64,000 bases of DNA from Castor canadensis (Eukaryota; Chordata; Mammalia; Rodentia; Castoridae), in NCBI RefSeq assembly GCF_047511655.1, contig NC_133387.1, positions 24,298,353-24,362,352 on the forward strand, given 5' to 3'. The position numbers were made by a program, and so were the translations under genes. Below, piece by piece: positions 50,944 to 60,620 of this stretch. The notes under the pieces were generated by a model, which saw only the letters and a program-made list of their open reading frames with translations, had not been told where the DNA came from and searched no databases. The first letter of the stretch is position 1, and every line of letters starts with the position of its first letter.

Positions 50944-51400
50944 GACCCGCTAACGATTGCCGCAGCCCGGTCCCGGTAGCCCCTGACCCGGCGGCACCAG
51001 CGGAGCCTCCTTCCTGGGCTCCTCAAGAGACCGGGGAGACAGGAGAAGGGGGGAGCGCCCGCTCTCAGCAGCGACCAATGATAAACGGTTTTGGTGAGAA
51101 ACAGCCAATAGGCAGTGTTCTTCTTGGTAGGTGCAGGGAGGCGGAGAGAGACGTGGTAACCATAGCTATGGCTAAAAAAAAAAAAAAGTGGGAGGGGGAG
51201 AAAGGCCGAAGCAGCCACTCACCAATCGCATTCACCGCACTGAGCCAACCAGAGACTCCGGCGGGGTCAGGCGGACCAATCGAAGCCCGAGTAAGAGAGA
51301 CCGCGCCTGCAGAAGGCTGGCGGCGAAGGCGGCTGCTTCGGGCGCGGTTGGAAGTCGGAGCTTTTGCCCACGAGCATGGCAATCACAAGCAGCATATACA
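50700..51400 (-). promoter_or_regulatory. KLHDC10: KLHDC10 CpG-island promoter with four CCAAT boxes
   Basis: GC-rich, CpG-dense block in an otherwise AT-rich region, covering exon 1, the 5' UTR and about 450 bases upstream. Perfect CCAAT pentamers on the plus strand lie at 51075-51079, 51105-51109, 51222-51226 and 51276-51280, that is 130-340 bases upstream of the ATG. No TATA box is evident. This fits a TATA-less NF-Y-type housekeeping promoter. The transcription start is probably between about 50.98 and 51.07 kb, but this is inferred. Confidence 0.85.
50778..50943 (-). CDS. KLHDC10: KLHDC10 exon 1 (start codon, Gly-rich N-terminus)
   Basis: The ATG is at 50943-50941. An in-frame TAG lies only 9 bases upstream (50952-50950), so no longer N-terminus is possible in this exon, and -3 is G. 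The exon gives 55 codons plus one base: MSAAQGWDRNRRR, then a Gly/Ser/Ala-rich low-complexity stretch (about residues 14-40), then QLNRFVQLSGRPHLPG. The donor is CTGCCAG|GTGAGT at 50778/50777. The exon sits inside the CpG island. The Gly tract is probably disordered and may vary in length between species; the human protein as I remember it differs by one residue in the tract. Confidence 0.97.
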
Positions 51401-52477
51401 CATTATGCAGATATTTGGGGGCAGTAACACTGTTCTGCCAACTTTGCAGACCGAGATCCCATTTCCTGACTGTTGGCACACAAAGGGCTGGGAGGAGGGG
51501 GGAGTAGGAAGGACAGAATGGAGTCAAAACCTAAATATAAAACGTAATATTCCTGGGTTTCATCATTTGTCCTGTCTTTCATTTGGGACTGGCGGCTCCT
51601 CCCGGTATCAACCACGTCCAAAGCAGTTTTAAACCTGGTTAGCAAATATGGAAAAATGTTCACTCTTAACAGTAATAGTAGAAATCCAAATTAAACCCCA
51701 AATGAGAAACCATTTCTGGCTTGTTAACGCCGGTAAAGATTTTTAAAATAACACCTGGCGGTTATGTAGAGCGTCAAGAAAAAGATGCCCTCATAGATGA
51801 TATGTAAACGACTTTTGCTCAACCGACCCCTTTTTTGCTCGCAAAACATTTTAATCGGCATAGAATAAACACAATGAAAGGGAAGTGTAAAATTAAATAA
51901 ATGTCAGGAATGGGAACGGAAGATAAGACTGGAGAAAAACGTACATGTATAGAACAGAAATTTCTATTGTTCCAAAACTAAACAGAATTTGGGTTTGAAC
52001 TTGGGGGGCGCAATGCAATGTGGGAAAATGCAGGCTTCTGGCTGACGTTTCCGAATGATAAGGAAAAAGCATCTAAATTTCTCAAAGGGGAAAAACAAAA
52101 CTTTTCAAGGTTCTTAGATCAGATGGCTTTTTCCTCCCGTGATGTTTCACATGGGAGGACCTGAGGGACTGCAGAGGGAAAAAGGCAGAGACTCTACCGG
52201 AGCAGAGAACAAACAGACTTTGATCCTGGCGTGCAAATTTCAGGTCGCGCTGCTGGCCCTTCCCGGTTCGTGTCCTTAGGAAGAGAAGTATTTTAGCCAT
52301 TAAGCACTGGAGTCCACTGATAATGAAGACGTTTTGAGACCGGGTGGGTGGGCGGGCGGGAGGGAAGTCTATGTTTCTAACACATGAAAACCAAAATTAA
52401 TGAATGCTAGTTTTTTTAAAGAAATTGTACTATGGAATAACCAAATAGTAGCTGAAATAACTACTTCTTTTTATAGG

Positions 52478-52633
52478 AGTAGTCCAAGTAATAAACAAGG
52501 AATGACAGAATACCACCGACTTGTAAACCCTAATAAGTTAAGAGATTTACTCATTGAATATCAACCCCCCAGTAGTGTCACACGACAGTACATACCTCCA
52601 GAACATAAAAGTGACTCTGAAGTAGTCTTGTAG
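52478..52633 (+). other. Unidentified short ORF behind a splice-acceptor-like sequence
   Basis: A 77-codon frame (ATG at 52400) ends with TAG at 52631-52633. Its second half (from about 52478) looks protein-like: SPSNKQGMTEYHRLVNPNKL, then RDLLIEYQPPSSVTRQYIPP, ending in SDSEVVL. A good acceptor (cttctttttatag|gag) precedes this half, whereas the first 26 codons are AT-rich and look intronic. I do not recognise the protein. It could be the last exon of a transcript leaving the KLHDC10 CpG island on the plus strand, a fragment of a retrocopy, or chance. It is followed by a tail of unclassified A-rich sequence and a B1 SINE. Confidence 0.35.
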
Positions 52634-52834
52634 AAGAAAAAAAATGAACCCGAATCTCACCAGACATCTATATCCAACTACCAATTTATAGGAAATACAG
52701 AGGAAGGAGAACATGTTAAAAGAATCTACAGCAAGATCAACTGTGGAAATTCTACAGGACAAACAAGCAAATTTCTTCAACAAATAGATTCAAAAGAAAA
52801 AGAGATTTGGAGGGGGAAAATCTACAAATTAAAG

Positions 52835-52962
52835 AGATATATGGTGTGGTCACACACCTGTAATCCCAGAGCCAGGGAAGTTGAGGCAGGAGGATTGTAA
52901 CTTTGAGGCCAGCCTGAGCTATATAGCAAGAATCTGTCTCAAAATAAAAAAAAAAAAGATAA
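52835..52962 (+). repeat. B1-like SINE
   Basis: 'cacctgtaatcccagagcca' and 'gaggccagcctgagctatat', with an A tail. Confidence 0.9.
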
Positions 52963-53084
52963 TGATCGTAACCCTGTGAATATACTAAAATTCATTGAAT
53001 AGTCTGATTCATGACTTTGTGAATATATCAAAAACTACCAAATTGTACACTTTAAAAGGGTGAGTTACAACTCAATAAGGAAAG

Positions 53085-53325
53085 GCTAAGGGCTGCGAAT
53101 GTCAGTGATAGAGTGTTTGCCTAGAATATGTGGGGCCCTGGGTTCAATCCCCAGTACCACCAAAAAAAAAAAAATTTTTAAATAATGTACAATGGAAGGA
53201 GTGGATGGGGAGACAGATGAAACAACATTGACTTCAAGTGGTAGAGCACCTGCTTAGCAAGCATGAGGCCCTAAGTTCAAACCTCAGTGCCACAAAAGAT
53301 AAATTAATCAATTAATTAAAAATTT
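53085..53325 (+). repeat. Two ID-like SINEs
   Basis: Copy one is about 53088-53178 ('agtgtttgcctagaatatgt', 'gggttcaatccccagtacca'). Copy two is about 53228-53300 ('aagtggtagagcacctgctt'). Confidence 0.88.
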
Positions 53326-53507
53326 TTAAAAGTTAAAAATAAAAAAGAACTACATATATATGTGTATATGTAGCAAAAAGTAACAACTATGCATTGTAAC
53401 CTGCTGACAGAAGTACATACACTTATCCATAAAGTAGTCTTACCAAAAATACAAATCTGAATAAAACCAAACCTCTAGCTCTAACTACTAGTTTACAGTA
53501 AATAAAA

Positions 53508-53606
53508 TAGAGATGGTCTAGAAGTATAATGTAGATTGTGTGCTTAGTATACTTGAGGCCCTAGGTTCAATCCTCAGCACCAGAAAAAAAAAAGAGAGAG
53601 AGAATA
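53508..53606 (+). repeat. ID-like SINE, diverged
   Basis: 'cttgaggccctaggttcaat', then an A run and (GA)n. Confidence 0.8.
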
Positions 53607-54603
53607 TATTAAAAGATATCTTGGAGGTATAATCTGATACACACCCAATGTAGAAAACTCTACAGAACAATCTATTTTCTTTAATATTGTTTTGTGAGGA
53701 AATGAGAACCTACAGATTAAATGATAGTCTATTAAAACTTTGATTTAATATGAAAATAGTAATCAAATATAATGTTTGGGCCTTGTTTGCATATTGATGA
53801 GGCAAGCCAACCATTTTTTTAATGGAGAAATTTAATCGAATAATGGATTATATTGGAAAATCATTACTTTTTTAGGTAGTATGGATATGTTTTGTTTAAA
53901 AAAAAGAGTTCTTATTTGTAGGCAAAACAGTATGGTGTCTAGGATGTGCTTCACAATAATGGGAGTCTTTTGGGGGATGGAGCAGAGGTGAGGGGTGGAG
54001 GACATTGCAGACAAGGTAACGATGCACCGTGAATTGTAGCTGGTGACAGGTTCTTGGGGTTCATTGGGTTTCCTCTCTTCTTTTGTGTATATCTGAATTT
54101 TTCCCTCATCAAACGGTTTTTAAAATAGTTCTTAAAAGAACAATTCTAGATCTGCTAATGTGGACCATGGACTTTGGCTGACAGGGACGTGTCGCTGTTG
54201 GTTCATTGATTGTAACAAATGGTGTTGATGCAGGGTGTTGATGGATGAGGAGGGTGTGTAGGTGGGAACTCGGCACCAGCCATTCAATTTTGCTGTGAAG
54301 CTAAAACTGCTCTGAAAATTGAAGTCTTAATTTTTCTTTTTTTAAAGTGGCATTTGTAGGAACTGGTGAAAAAGACCCAGAACATCTTGAAAATCTTGTC
54401 TATAAATATTTAAGTTGGATAACCTTGCCCTATAGAGGATGGGCTACAGAGCCTTAAAACTCCCTTCTCAACCTACTGAAGCAGCCATTGGTCAACATTA
54501 CAGCAGGTAGGCAGTGTGTTTAGAAAAGCTGTAGATTTCCAGAAGCCCAGCAACTTGAGCCTTAGAAATGGATCATCTAGAATTCCCCTCTCCCTTCCTC
54601 CCT

Positions 54604-54688
54604 CGCACTGCTGGCTTTGAATCTGGGTCCTTCTGATCTCTGCCTCCTGAGCTAGAATTACAGGCATGAGCCACCAGCGCCCGGGTGG
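54604..54688 (-). repeat. Composite SINE left half (reverse)
   Basis: 'tctgatctctgcctcctgag' and 'caggcatgagccaccagcgc'. Confidence 0.85.
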
Positions 54689-54829
54689 ATCTAGAATTTT
54701 TAAAAGCAATTCCTTGTCCCTCCTCCACCCCTACTTATAAAATTAAAAAATAAAAAACTAATTTGGAAGCTTCTGTGTTTCTTTTTGTAACTCTGAACAT
54801 AAAGGCCTGAATATGCCTTAAAAAATTAA

Positions 54830-55240
54830 CACATAATTGTTAATTGAGGTTCAATGTGATAATTTGATACATGTATACAATGTGTAATGACCAAATCAAG
54901 GAAATTAGTATTCTCTTCTTCCTAAACCATTATCATTTCTTGTTTTTCTTTTCTTTGCAGCACTGGAGTTTGAACTCAGGGCCTCATGCTTGCTAGGCAG
55001 GTGCTCTACCACCTTGAGTCACACTGCCAGCCCCATTATCATTTCTTTGTGTTAGGAGTCTTTAAACTACTCTCTTGTAGCTCTTTATAAAACATATAAT
55101 AATATATAGTATATATCATAAAATATTTAATAAACCATAGTCACCCTATTGTGCTACAGAACATCGGAATTCATTCCTTTTGTCTAACTGTATTTTGATA
55201 CCCGTTATCCAACCTCCCCCTTTCCCCTCAATTTGCCTTT
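54830..55240. repeat. Old L1 fragment split by an ID SINE
   Basis: 'atttgatacatgtatacaat', 'catagtcaccctattgtgct' and 'ataatttgatacatg' are typical old L1 3' UTR sequence. A reverse ID (about 54953-55032) is flanked by the duplicated target ccattatcatttctt. Confidence 0.7.
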
Positions 55241-55704
55241 GAGGTTTGGATAAAAAGACTACTGTACAAAGCCAAGATTTCACTGGAGTGGGGAAGTTTG
55301 AGATGACATGGTAAAAGTAAGCCTCATCAAGGAATCCTAATGGAGTGGGAAGCCACTGAAGGCTTTAAGAAGGAAGGTGACATGATCAGATCTATGTTTC
55401 CAAAGATCACACTAGCTACAGTGAATTAAGTTGAAGATCTACATTGGAGCCCATCCACTGCCATGGGTGAAGGTGCCCATAAGCCAAGGAAAAGACCTCT
55501 GCTCCCAAATACCTTCCACCTGTCACACTAAACATCTATCATGTGACACAGTATGCATTTGAGAGCAACCTAACTAAAGATTGAAATCCACTTTAGTCTA
55601 TTATTTTAATGCAACGTCACTAATTCACCTGCTGTTATAACCATCAGTTATAAAGACAACACTCTGGTCACCATGTTTTGTAACTGAAAAACTGAAACAG
55701 TCTT

Positions 55705-55885
55705 TTTTTCTTTTTGGTACTGGGGCTTGAACTCAGGGCCTACCCCACCAGCCCTTTTTTGTGATGGGTTTTTCAAGATAGGGTATCTCAAACTACTTTG
55801 TCCAGGCTGGCTTCAAACCTCGATCCTCCTGATCTCCGTCTCCTGAGTAGCTAGGATTACAGGCAGGAACCACTGGTGCCTAAAA
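55705..55885 (-). repeat. Composite SINE (reverse)
   Basis: 'ggtactggggcttgaactca', 'gatcctcctgatctccgtct' and 'aggattacaggcaggaacca'. Confidence 0.9.
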
Positions 55886-56114
55886 CAACCTTTTAAGTTA
55901 ATAACAAATTCAATTTCATTATATCATGTAAATGATATAATGCAATGAAGCAAATTAATACTTCAGCTGTCACAGGCAAAGAAGAAAAGAAAGGCTGCCA
56001 GGTAACATGTAAACACATCCTCATACCAAACAAAGCCTGCATGACATCACAGTGAAGTCCAAAAGCAAGTGTGACAGTGGTCCCACTCTTTCAAGGCCAA
56101 TAAAAATTAGAAGT

Positions 56115-56190
56115 TTGAGCTGGGGGTGTGGCTAAAGTGGTAGAACAAGACTCTAAGTTCAAATCCCAGTACCACTAAAAAAATAAATAA
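56115..56190 (+). repeat. ID-like SINE
   Basis: 'gctgggggtgtggctaaagt' and 'gttcaaatcccagtaccact'. Confidence 0.88.
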
Positions 56191-56977
56191 AGTTTGAGAA
56201 AACTGATTCATGTCATTTTTTTAAATTAGGTGAATGATACATTTAATAGTTCCTTATTTCTTTTGACAATCTTAATAGAAAGTACCAGACTAAAACTAGA
56301 CCATATTTTACAATATCTGCAATTTGAAGTCCAGATATTATACCCTATTCCATTTCCATTTCCAGCAATAATTGGCTTAGATATTATTAAATGCAGGTTT
56401 CAATAACACTACTCAACTGCAATTGGAACAATACAGTTTTATGAAGACACCAAGCCACAACAGAGGAATGCTGTCAAGCAAAGATTTTGTGAACTATTAA
56501 GTCCAATTATCTTAAAGGAGTAAACAAAGCCTTGGAACTATTAATAGTATTTTGTATTATGGGTGTGGTAAACTTAAATGGATAGGCACTTTCTACATGT
56601 GTTAATAAAATATATAAGCAGTTTAAATAAAGACCCTGAACCTGGGCTATAGTTTTTTCTATTTTTTTCCAATGTGGGTGATTATATTTCAGAACAGCAA
56701 CATCATTCATCACTGATGTCATCGATGTGAATTTGAGTTTATGGCTACTTAATTTACAAATTTATTCTGATTTCATATCTGTAAAAGCACTGTCAGTGTG
56801 AAGAGCTTATACATAATTTATGCCTAGAAGTAACATTTTAATACAAAAAAAATACCTTGTCAACATTGAGCCCGGGGCTATTTTCCCTCTTTAAAACAGG
56901 ATAAACAAAATTAAAAAGTGGAATAACATTACAAAATTTGCAAAATGCTGTTCTACCAAATTCTTCTTGCTTATGTT

Positions 56978-57281
56978 TGTTAGGAAAAACACCACTCACA
57001 AAGAAAGCTCACAAGAAAAGTCTCACATCCAAGAGCAAAGTTTAGTGGCAGGCTCAAACTACCAGGCTGTCAGGGGAAAGATGGTGCAGCCCAGACTCTG
57101 GGTGAGGAGTGGCTTTTATTAAGGAAGTTAGTGCATGCGTGGTAGTCTCTGGTAGGGGTGGGGCTGTCTTAGAGCATGGGAATTTCTGTTAAGGGTGGGG
57201 CTGTCCTTGGGAGTTTCTCAAGTGAGGTCTGAGGATAAAATGGCTGCAGATTTACAAATGGCAACATTGTTACTCTTATCA
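56978..57281 (-). mobile_element. ERV 3' LTR
   Basis: In sense, starts tgataagagtaacaatgttg and ends ttttcctaaca. About 304 bases. Related to 63080-63396 along its whole length, with clustered differences. Confidence 0.9.
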
Positions 57282-57301
57282 TTCACCCATTTTTTTTCTT
57301 T
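57282..57301 (-). other. ERV polypurine-like tract
   Basis: In sense, aaagaaaaaaaatgggtgaa directly precedes the 3' LTR, as expected for a plus-strand primer site. Confidence 0.65.
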
Positions 57302-57329
57302 AATAATGATGGGGGTAGAGGCTGAGGAT

Positions 57330-57640
57330 CAGGAATTAGGGTGAAGCATCAGTCTCTTAGCTGCTTCCTGCTGGCAGGGGGCACTGTATGGGACCAGATC
57401 CTTAGATTCCTGCATCCTGGTGGGGCCCTCATAGCAGTACTCTGGACAGTTTTGGAGAGGTTGATATCCCTGGAGGTACAACTGGTTAAACTTTTGATTA
57501 GCAATGGCAGACATGTAATATGATTCAAGGGAGGAAGCTTAAGACTAGGAGAGCAAGAAACATAGCCATTAATTAGGATGGGCATTAGCCAGGAGAGCCA
57601 CTGTGAAATGTTGTTCCTTAGAGGATTCCAAGAGTCCATT
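57330..57640 (-). pseudogene. ERV envelope transmembrane-tail remnant
   Basis: Two overlapping frames: NNISQWLSWLMPILINGY (membrane-anchor-like) and NQKFNQLYLQGYQPLQNCPE (cytoplasmic-tail-like). The surface subunit and most of the ectodomain are missing. Confidence 0.65.
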
Positions 57641-57649
57641 TCTTAAGAG

Positions 57650-57955
57650 GTGCTGCCACTGGGGGATCCATTGAACTTGACAGCAGTGGGTGTTGTGAGA
57701 ATCACCAGATGAGGGGTGGTCCACCGAAGTCCCAATGGAGAGGGTAGAAGATCCTTTAGGAGAACAAGATCCCCTGGTTTAACAGAAATTGTTATAGGAT
57801 GGGGCAGGATTTGGTCTGCATGCTCTCTGAGAAGTTCCCTGAGAAGGTTAAGGTAGGTAGTCAGCCAGAGGAGCAGGGTCTGTTGGAGGCAAGTTTTCTA
57901 AGAGAAATGGGTGGCCAGACATTATTTAAGACCCAAATAGGAATATTAGGAGAAG
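57650..57955 (-). pseudogene. ERV integrase C-terminal remnant
   Basis: In sense: LRELLREHADQILPH, VKPGDLVLLKDLLPSPLG, LRWTTPHLVILTTPTAVKF. This is the typical GDLVLLK...PRW.GPH block of gamma-type integrases. It lies directly after the RT thumb, so RNase H and the integrase core are deleted. Confidence 0.88.
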
Positions 57956-57984
57956 CATAAAAAGGTGTCTGCTAAGGGATTGCA

Positions 57985-58180
57985 TACCTAGGGATCTAAA
58001 TTCTGCAAAATCCTATAACTCCCAAGAAAGCTGTAAACTGCCTTATGGTATGGGGGAGTGGGCAATGGAAGATTGGGTTGATGCACTCATGACTCAGGGA
58101 ATAAGTCTGTCCCTTTAAGGCCACACCTAGGTAGGTGACCTGTGGGAGGCAGGGGCTGTCAGGATTTAGGTTAAATGTAA
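57985..58180 (-). pseudogene. ERV reverse transcriptase thumb remnant
   Basis: VTYLGVALKG and RQFTAFLGVIGFCRI, the conserved RT thumb blocks, followed by a stop and IPRYA. Confidence 0.85.
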
Positions 58181-58189
58181 CACTTTTGG

Positions 58190-58790
58190 ATAAAAGAGAG
58201 CTCTAGCTCATTTTTATATAACTTTGTAACTGTTTGTACCATATTTAGATAAAGTATAGACACAACACTGTTACAAGGTGGTCATTTAAGACACATAAGC
58301 AAATATGTAAATGAACTCTGATTTAGTAGTACTTAAAGCTTGATAAGAAAACACAAATAATTTTTTTGACAAAATCTTTCTCTGTAATGGTTTTTTTTGT
58401 AGATGTTACTCAGAGTAGAACAATATTAAGATAACCTTGTTATTTTATAGACATAGAGAATTTGATTTTAGTTTGACATGACCCTAAAAATCTTTTAGAC
58501 AACTCTTAGATTATAGTCAACTTTAACTTTATCACACACTAAAGATTTTTATTATACACTTTTAAAACTTACTCAGATCTTTACATAATATACTAAACCG
58601 TTTGATGGCTTGTCTTTATCCCTCCTATTTGAAACAATCTTTAGGACAAACCCTTCTTTACAAAATCCTTTCTCATCCAAAAACATTCCTTTTCCCTTTA
58701 GCTTATCAAAAAATACATTCACTACCTATCTATATCCTTTCCAGTTGTTTACTTTGTAGCTTGTATTTTTAAATTAGCTTTTACAAGAAT
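58190..58790. other. AT-rich segment of unknown origin inside ERV pol
   Basis: About 600 bases, strongly AT-rich, between the RT N-terminal blocks and the RT thumb block. I find no retroviral motif, SINE or LINE match. It may be an inserted element or a divergent piece of pol. Confidence 0.5.
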
Positions 58791-58838
58791 TTTAAATTTA
58801 TTATATGGGCTGGAGTAACTAATTAATAGCCCTTGTTG

Positions 58839-58892
58839 GTTTTTTTTTATTATTTTATTATTCATATGTGCATACAAGGCTTGGGTCATTTC
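58839..58892 (-). mobile_element. 54-bp L1 3'-tail insertion with 10-bp target duplication
   Basis: In minus sense: 'ccaagccttgtatgcacata', then tgaataataaaataat and an A run. This is the 3' end of the same L1 family as at 114-2236. It is flanked by gcccttgttg at 58829-58838 and 58893-58902. It interrupts the ERV RT region. Confidence 0.92.
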
Positions 58893-58902
58893 GCCCTTGT
58901 TG

Positions 58903-59035
58903 TTTTAAGGAATTTATGATAGGCATAAGGCCTCATGTCCCTCAGGCTTGAGAGGATACTGTTTTGGGTGTAGAAACTGTGAGGGATTTTTGAGTTTTAT
59001 TTGAATAGGGAAGGCCATCCTGGCTCACCCTACAC
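58903..59035 (-). pseudogene. ERV reverse transcriptase N-terminal remnant
   Basis: FPIQIKLKNPSQF and QYPLKPEGHEAL match the start of gamma-type RT. The frame then decays. After the small L1 insertion the next RT-like block SYSSPYNKF lies at about 58790-58825. Confidence 0.75.
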
Positions 59036-59168
59036 TCATCTCATCACAGATCCACACCATGGGATCTGTTCCTGAAGTAGGGGGCAGCAGAGATAGCTGC
59101 CTGAGGGGAGGAGAATTTGAGCTTTTAGTTGAGATAGTAAATCCCATCCCAGCAGAGTCACTGGAGTT

Positions 59169-59444
59169 TCAGAAACTATGAGGAAAGAATGGCAGAAGAG
59201 GAGGTCTCCCCAAGAGCAGGCAAGAAGCTGGGTAAATTAGCGCTCTAGGAGCTGGCCAGATTTTCCCTGAACAATAACTTTTGTCATTGGACCAGGGACC
59301 CAGAGAGAAAGGTAAGACAGAGAAATGAGCTTCACTGTCTAGCCAGAAAATGATCCTTTGTTTTTCTGCCATCATGGCTACCCTGAGGCTCCTCAACATC
59401 GATGCCAAGAAGTGGAGCATGGACAGGGGGCCGGGACCCATCAA
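59169..59444 (-). pseudogene. ERV protease remnant
   Basis: WLDSEAHFSVLPFSLGPWS fits the retroviral aspartic protease active-site block, but the catalytic Asp-Thr/Ser-Gly reads DSE, so Gly is lost. Confidence 0.7.
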
Positions 59445-59469
59445 TCCATAGGAGGTGGCACCTTACCTT

Positions 59470-59676
59470 CTATATGGAGATGGGGGGCCACTTAGACCTC
59501 CAGTGGTTACCTTTGCAGAGAGGGCAGGGTCCCGGTTGGGGGTGGGGATAACTCCCGGGCTGTCCCCCCTTTGGAGTATCCTCTGCAGAAGTACCCCTCT
59601 TGTCCACCATGGTAGCAAGTTCAGGATGCAGGTCCCAATCTGGTGGGGCCCTCTCTGAGAGAAGCAATGAGGCCAT
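59470..59676 (-). pseudogene. ERV gag nucleocapsid remnant
   Basis: An open 68-codon frame ending CPLCKGNHWRSKW. This is a CCHC zinc knuckle whose spacing is one residue short (three residues between the second Cys and His) and whose last Cys is Trp, so it could not bind zinc normally. Confidence 0.8.
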
Positions 59677-59689
59677 GGTGTCTCTTATC

Positions 59690-60620
59690 TTTTTCTCTCC
59701 TGTTAGTAATGTCCTGGTTATAGTATACAGACATGGCTGGTTGTATTAGTTGATTCAATGACTTTTCTCCTTCAGCCACAGACTGAGTTTTTTACAAATA
59801 TCTGGGGCTGACTGTTAGAAATTTATCTTTGAGGAGAACCTCTCTCACCTGTGACTCTGGGTCCACTGTGGTATACTTTCTGATAGCATCCTAAAGATGT
59901 TGCAGAAAGGTAAGGGGATTTTCTTCAGAGCATTGCTGTAAAGCAAAGTTGTTATTTCACATTGACACCTGATACTCTGGAGAGCAGGTCTCTGAACTGT
60001 TCTGGGCCTCAGTTTCCTCACTTGAAGAATGAGGGATCTGGTCTAGGTTAAACTACTTTCTTCCACTATGAGATGGCTGAAGTGATGTTAACACCACTTA
60101 TGTTTCTTACCATTTTTCTTTTGATTTAGCAATGCTGGGGAATTGAACCCAGGGCCTTGCACATGCTGGGCAGACACTCTCCCACTGACCTACGTCCTTA
60201 TTCCCAAATATTTTTTTCTCTCTCCTTTGGCAGTACTGGGGCTTGACCTCAGGACTTTATGCTTGCAAAGCGGCACTCTACTGTTTGAGTCATATCATCA
60301 GCCCCTTTTGGTGTGGATCTGTCAAGGGGACTGCCTGTGCCCCTGTAGGTAGGCACATTTAGTCCCTCATTTCCAGGTGCCACTAATATTGGAGCTCATT
60401 GTAAATGGTAATCATTTTCAAGCTGAATGGCCTGGTTTAGTAGAAGCATAATATCCTTTTATATCAAGTGAAAGGTTTGGACCACAGAGATAAGGGCTTG
60501 GATGTATTGGTCTGGGGCATCAGTATAGCTGTCCAGATGTTTTTTAATTTCCCTTAGATCTCATAGCTGGAAGGGGACATAGACTCACCCTCTTCCTACC
60601 ATTACCTATTGAAGGGGGAA
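59690..60620 (-). pseudogene. ERV gag (capsid) remnant, interrupted
   Basis: Capsid N-terminal part at about 60365-60580 in sense: REIKKHLDSYTDAPDQYIQA and DIMLLLNQAIQLEND. Major-homology-region part at about 59840-59930: a CSEENPLTFLQHL-like block followed by DAIRKYTTVDPESQV. The two are separated by about 400 bases containing two reverse ID SINEs (about 60128-60198 and 60229-60305) and a MIR-like stretch. Several stops. Confidence 0.8.

Larger units (their letters stand above)
51401..56977. other. Intergenic region upstream of KLHDC10
   Basis: Apart from the SINE/L1 copies and the short ORF near 52.5 kb, I see no gene. In human the next gene on this side is, from memory, ZC3HC1, head-to-head with KLHDC10. 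No ZC3HC1 exon was recognised here, so it would lie beyond the right edge. Confidence 0.6.

Noticed and set aside
50754..51218. 154-codon minus-strand ORF across the KLHDC10 promoter and exon 1
   Set aside because: Wrong frame relative to KLHDC10. It reads the CpG island and poly-Gly DNA in another frame, giving Arg/Ala/Gly-rich noise.
51078..51632. 184-codon plus-strand ORF in the CpG island
   Set aside because: High GC lowers stop frequency. No domain or homology is seen, and the frame crosses the promoter elements.
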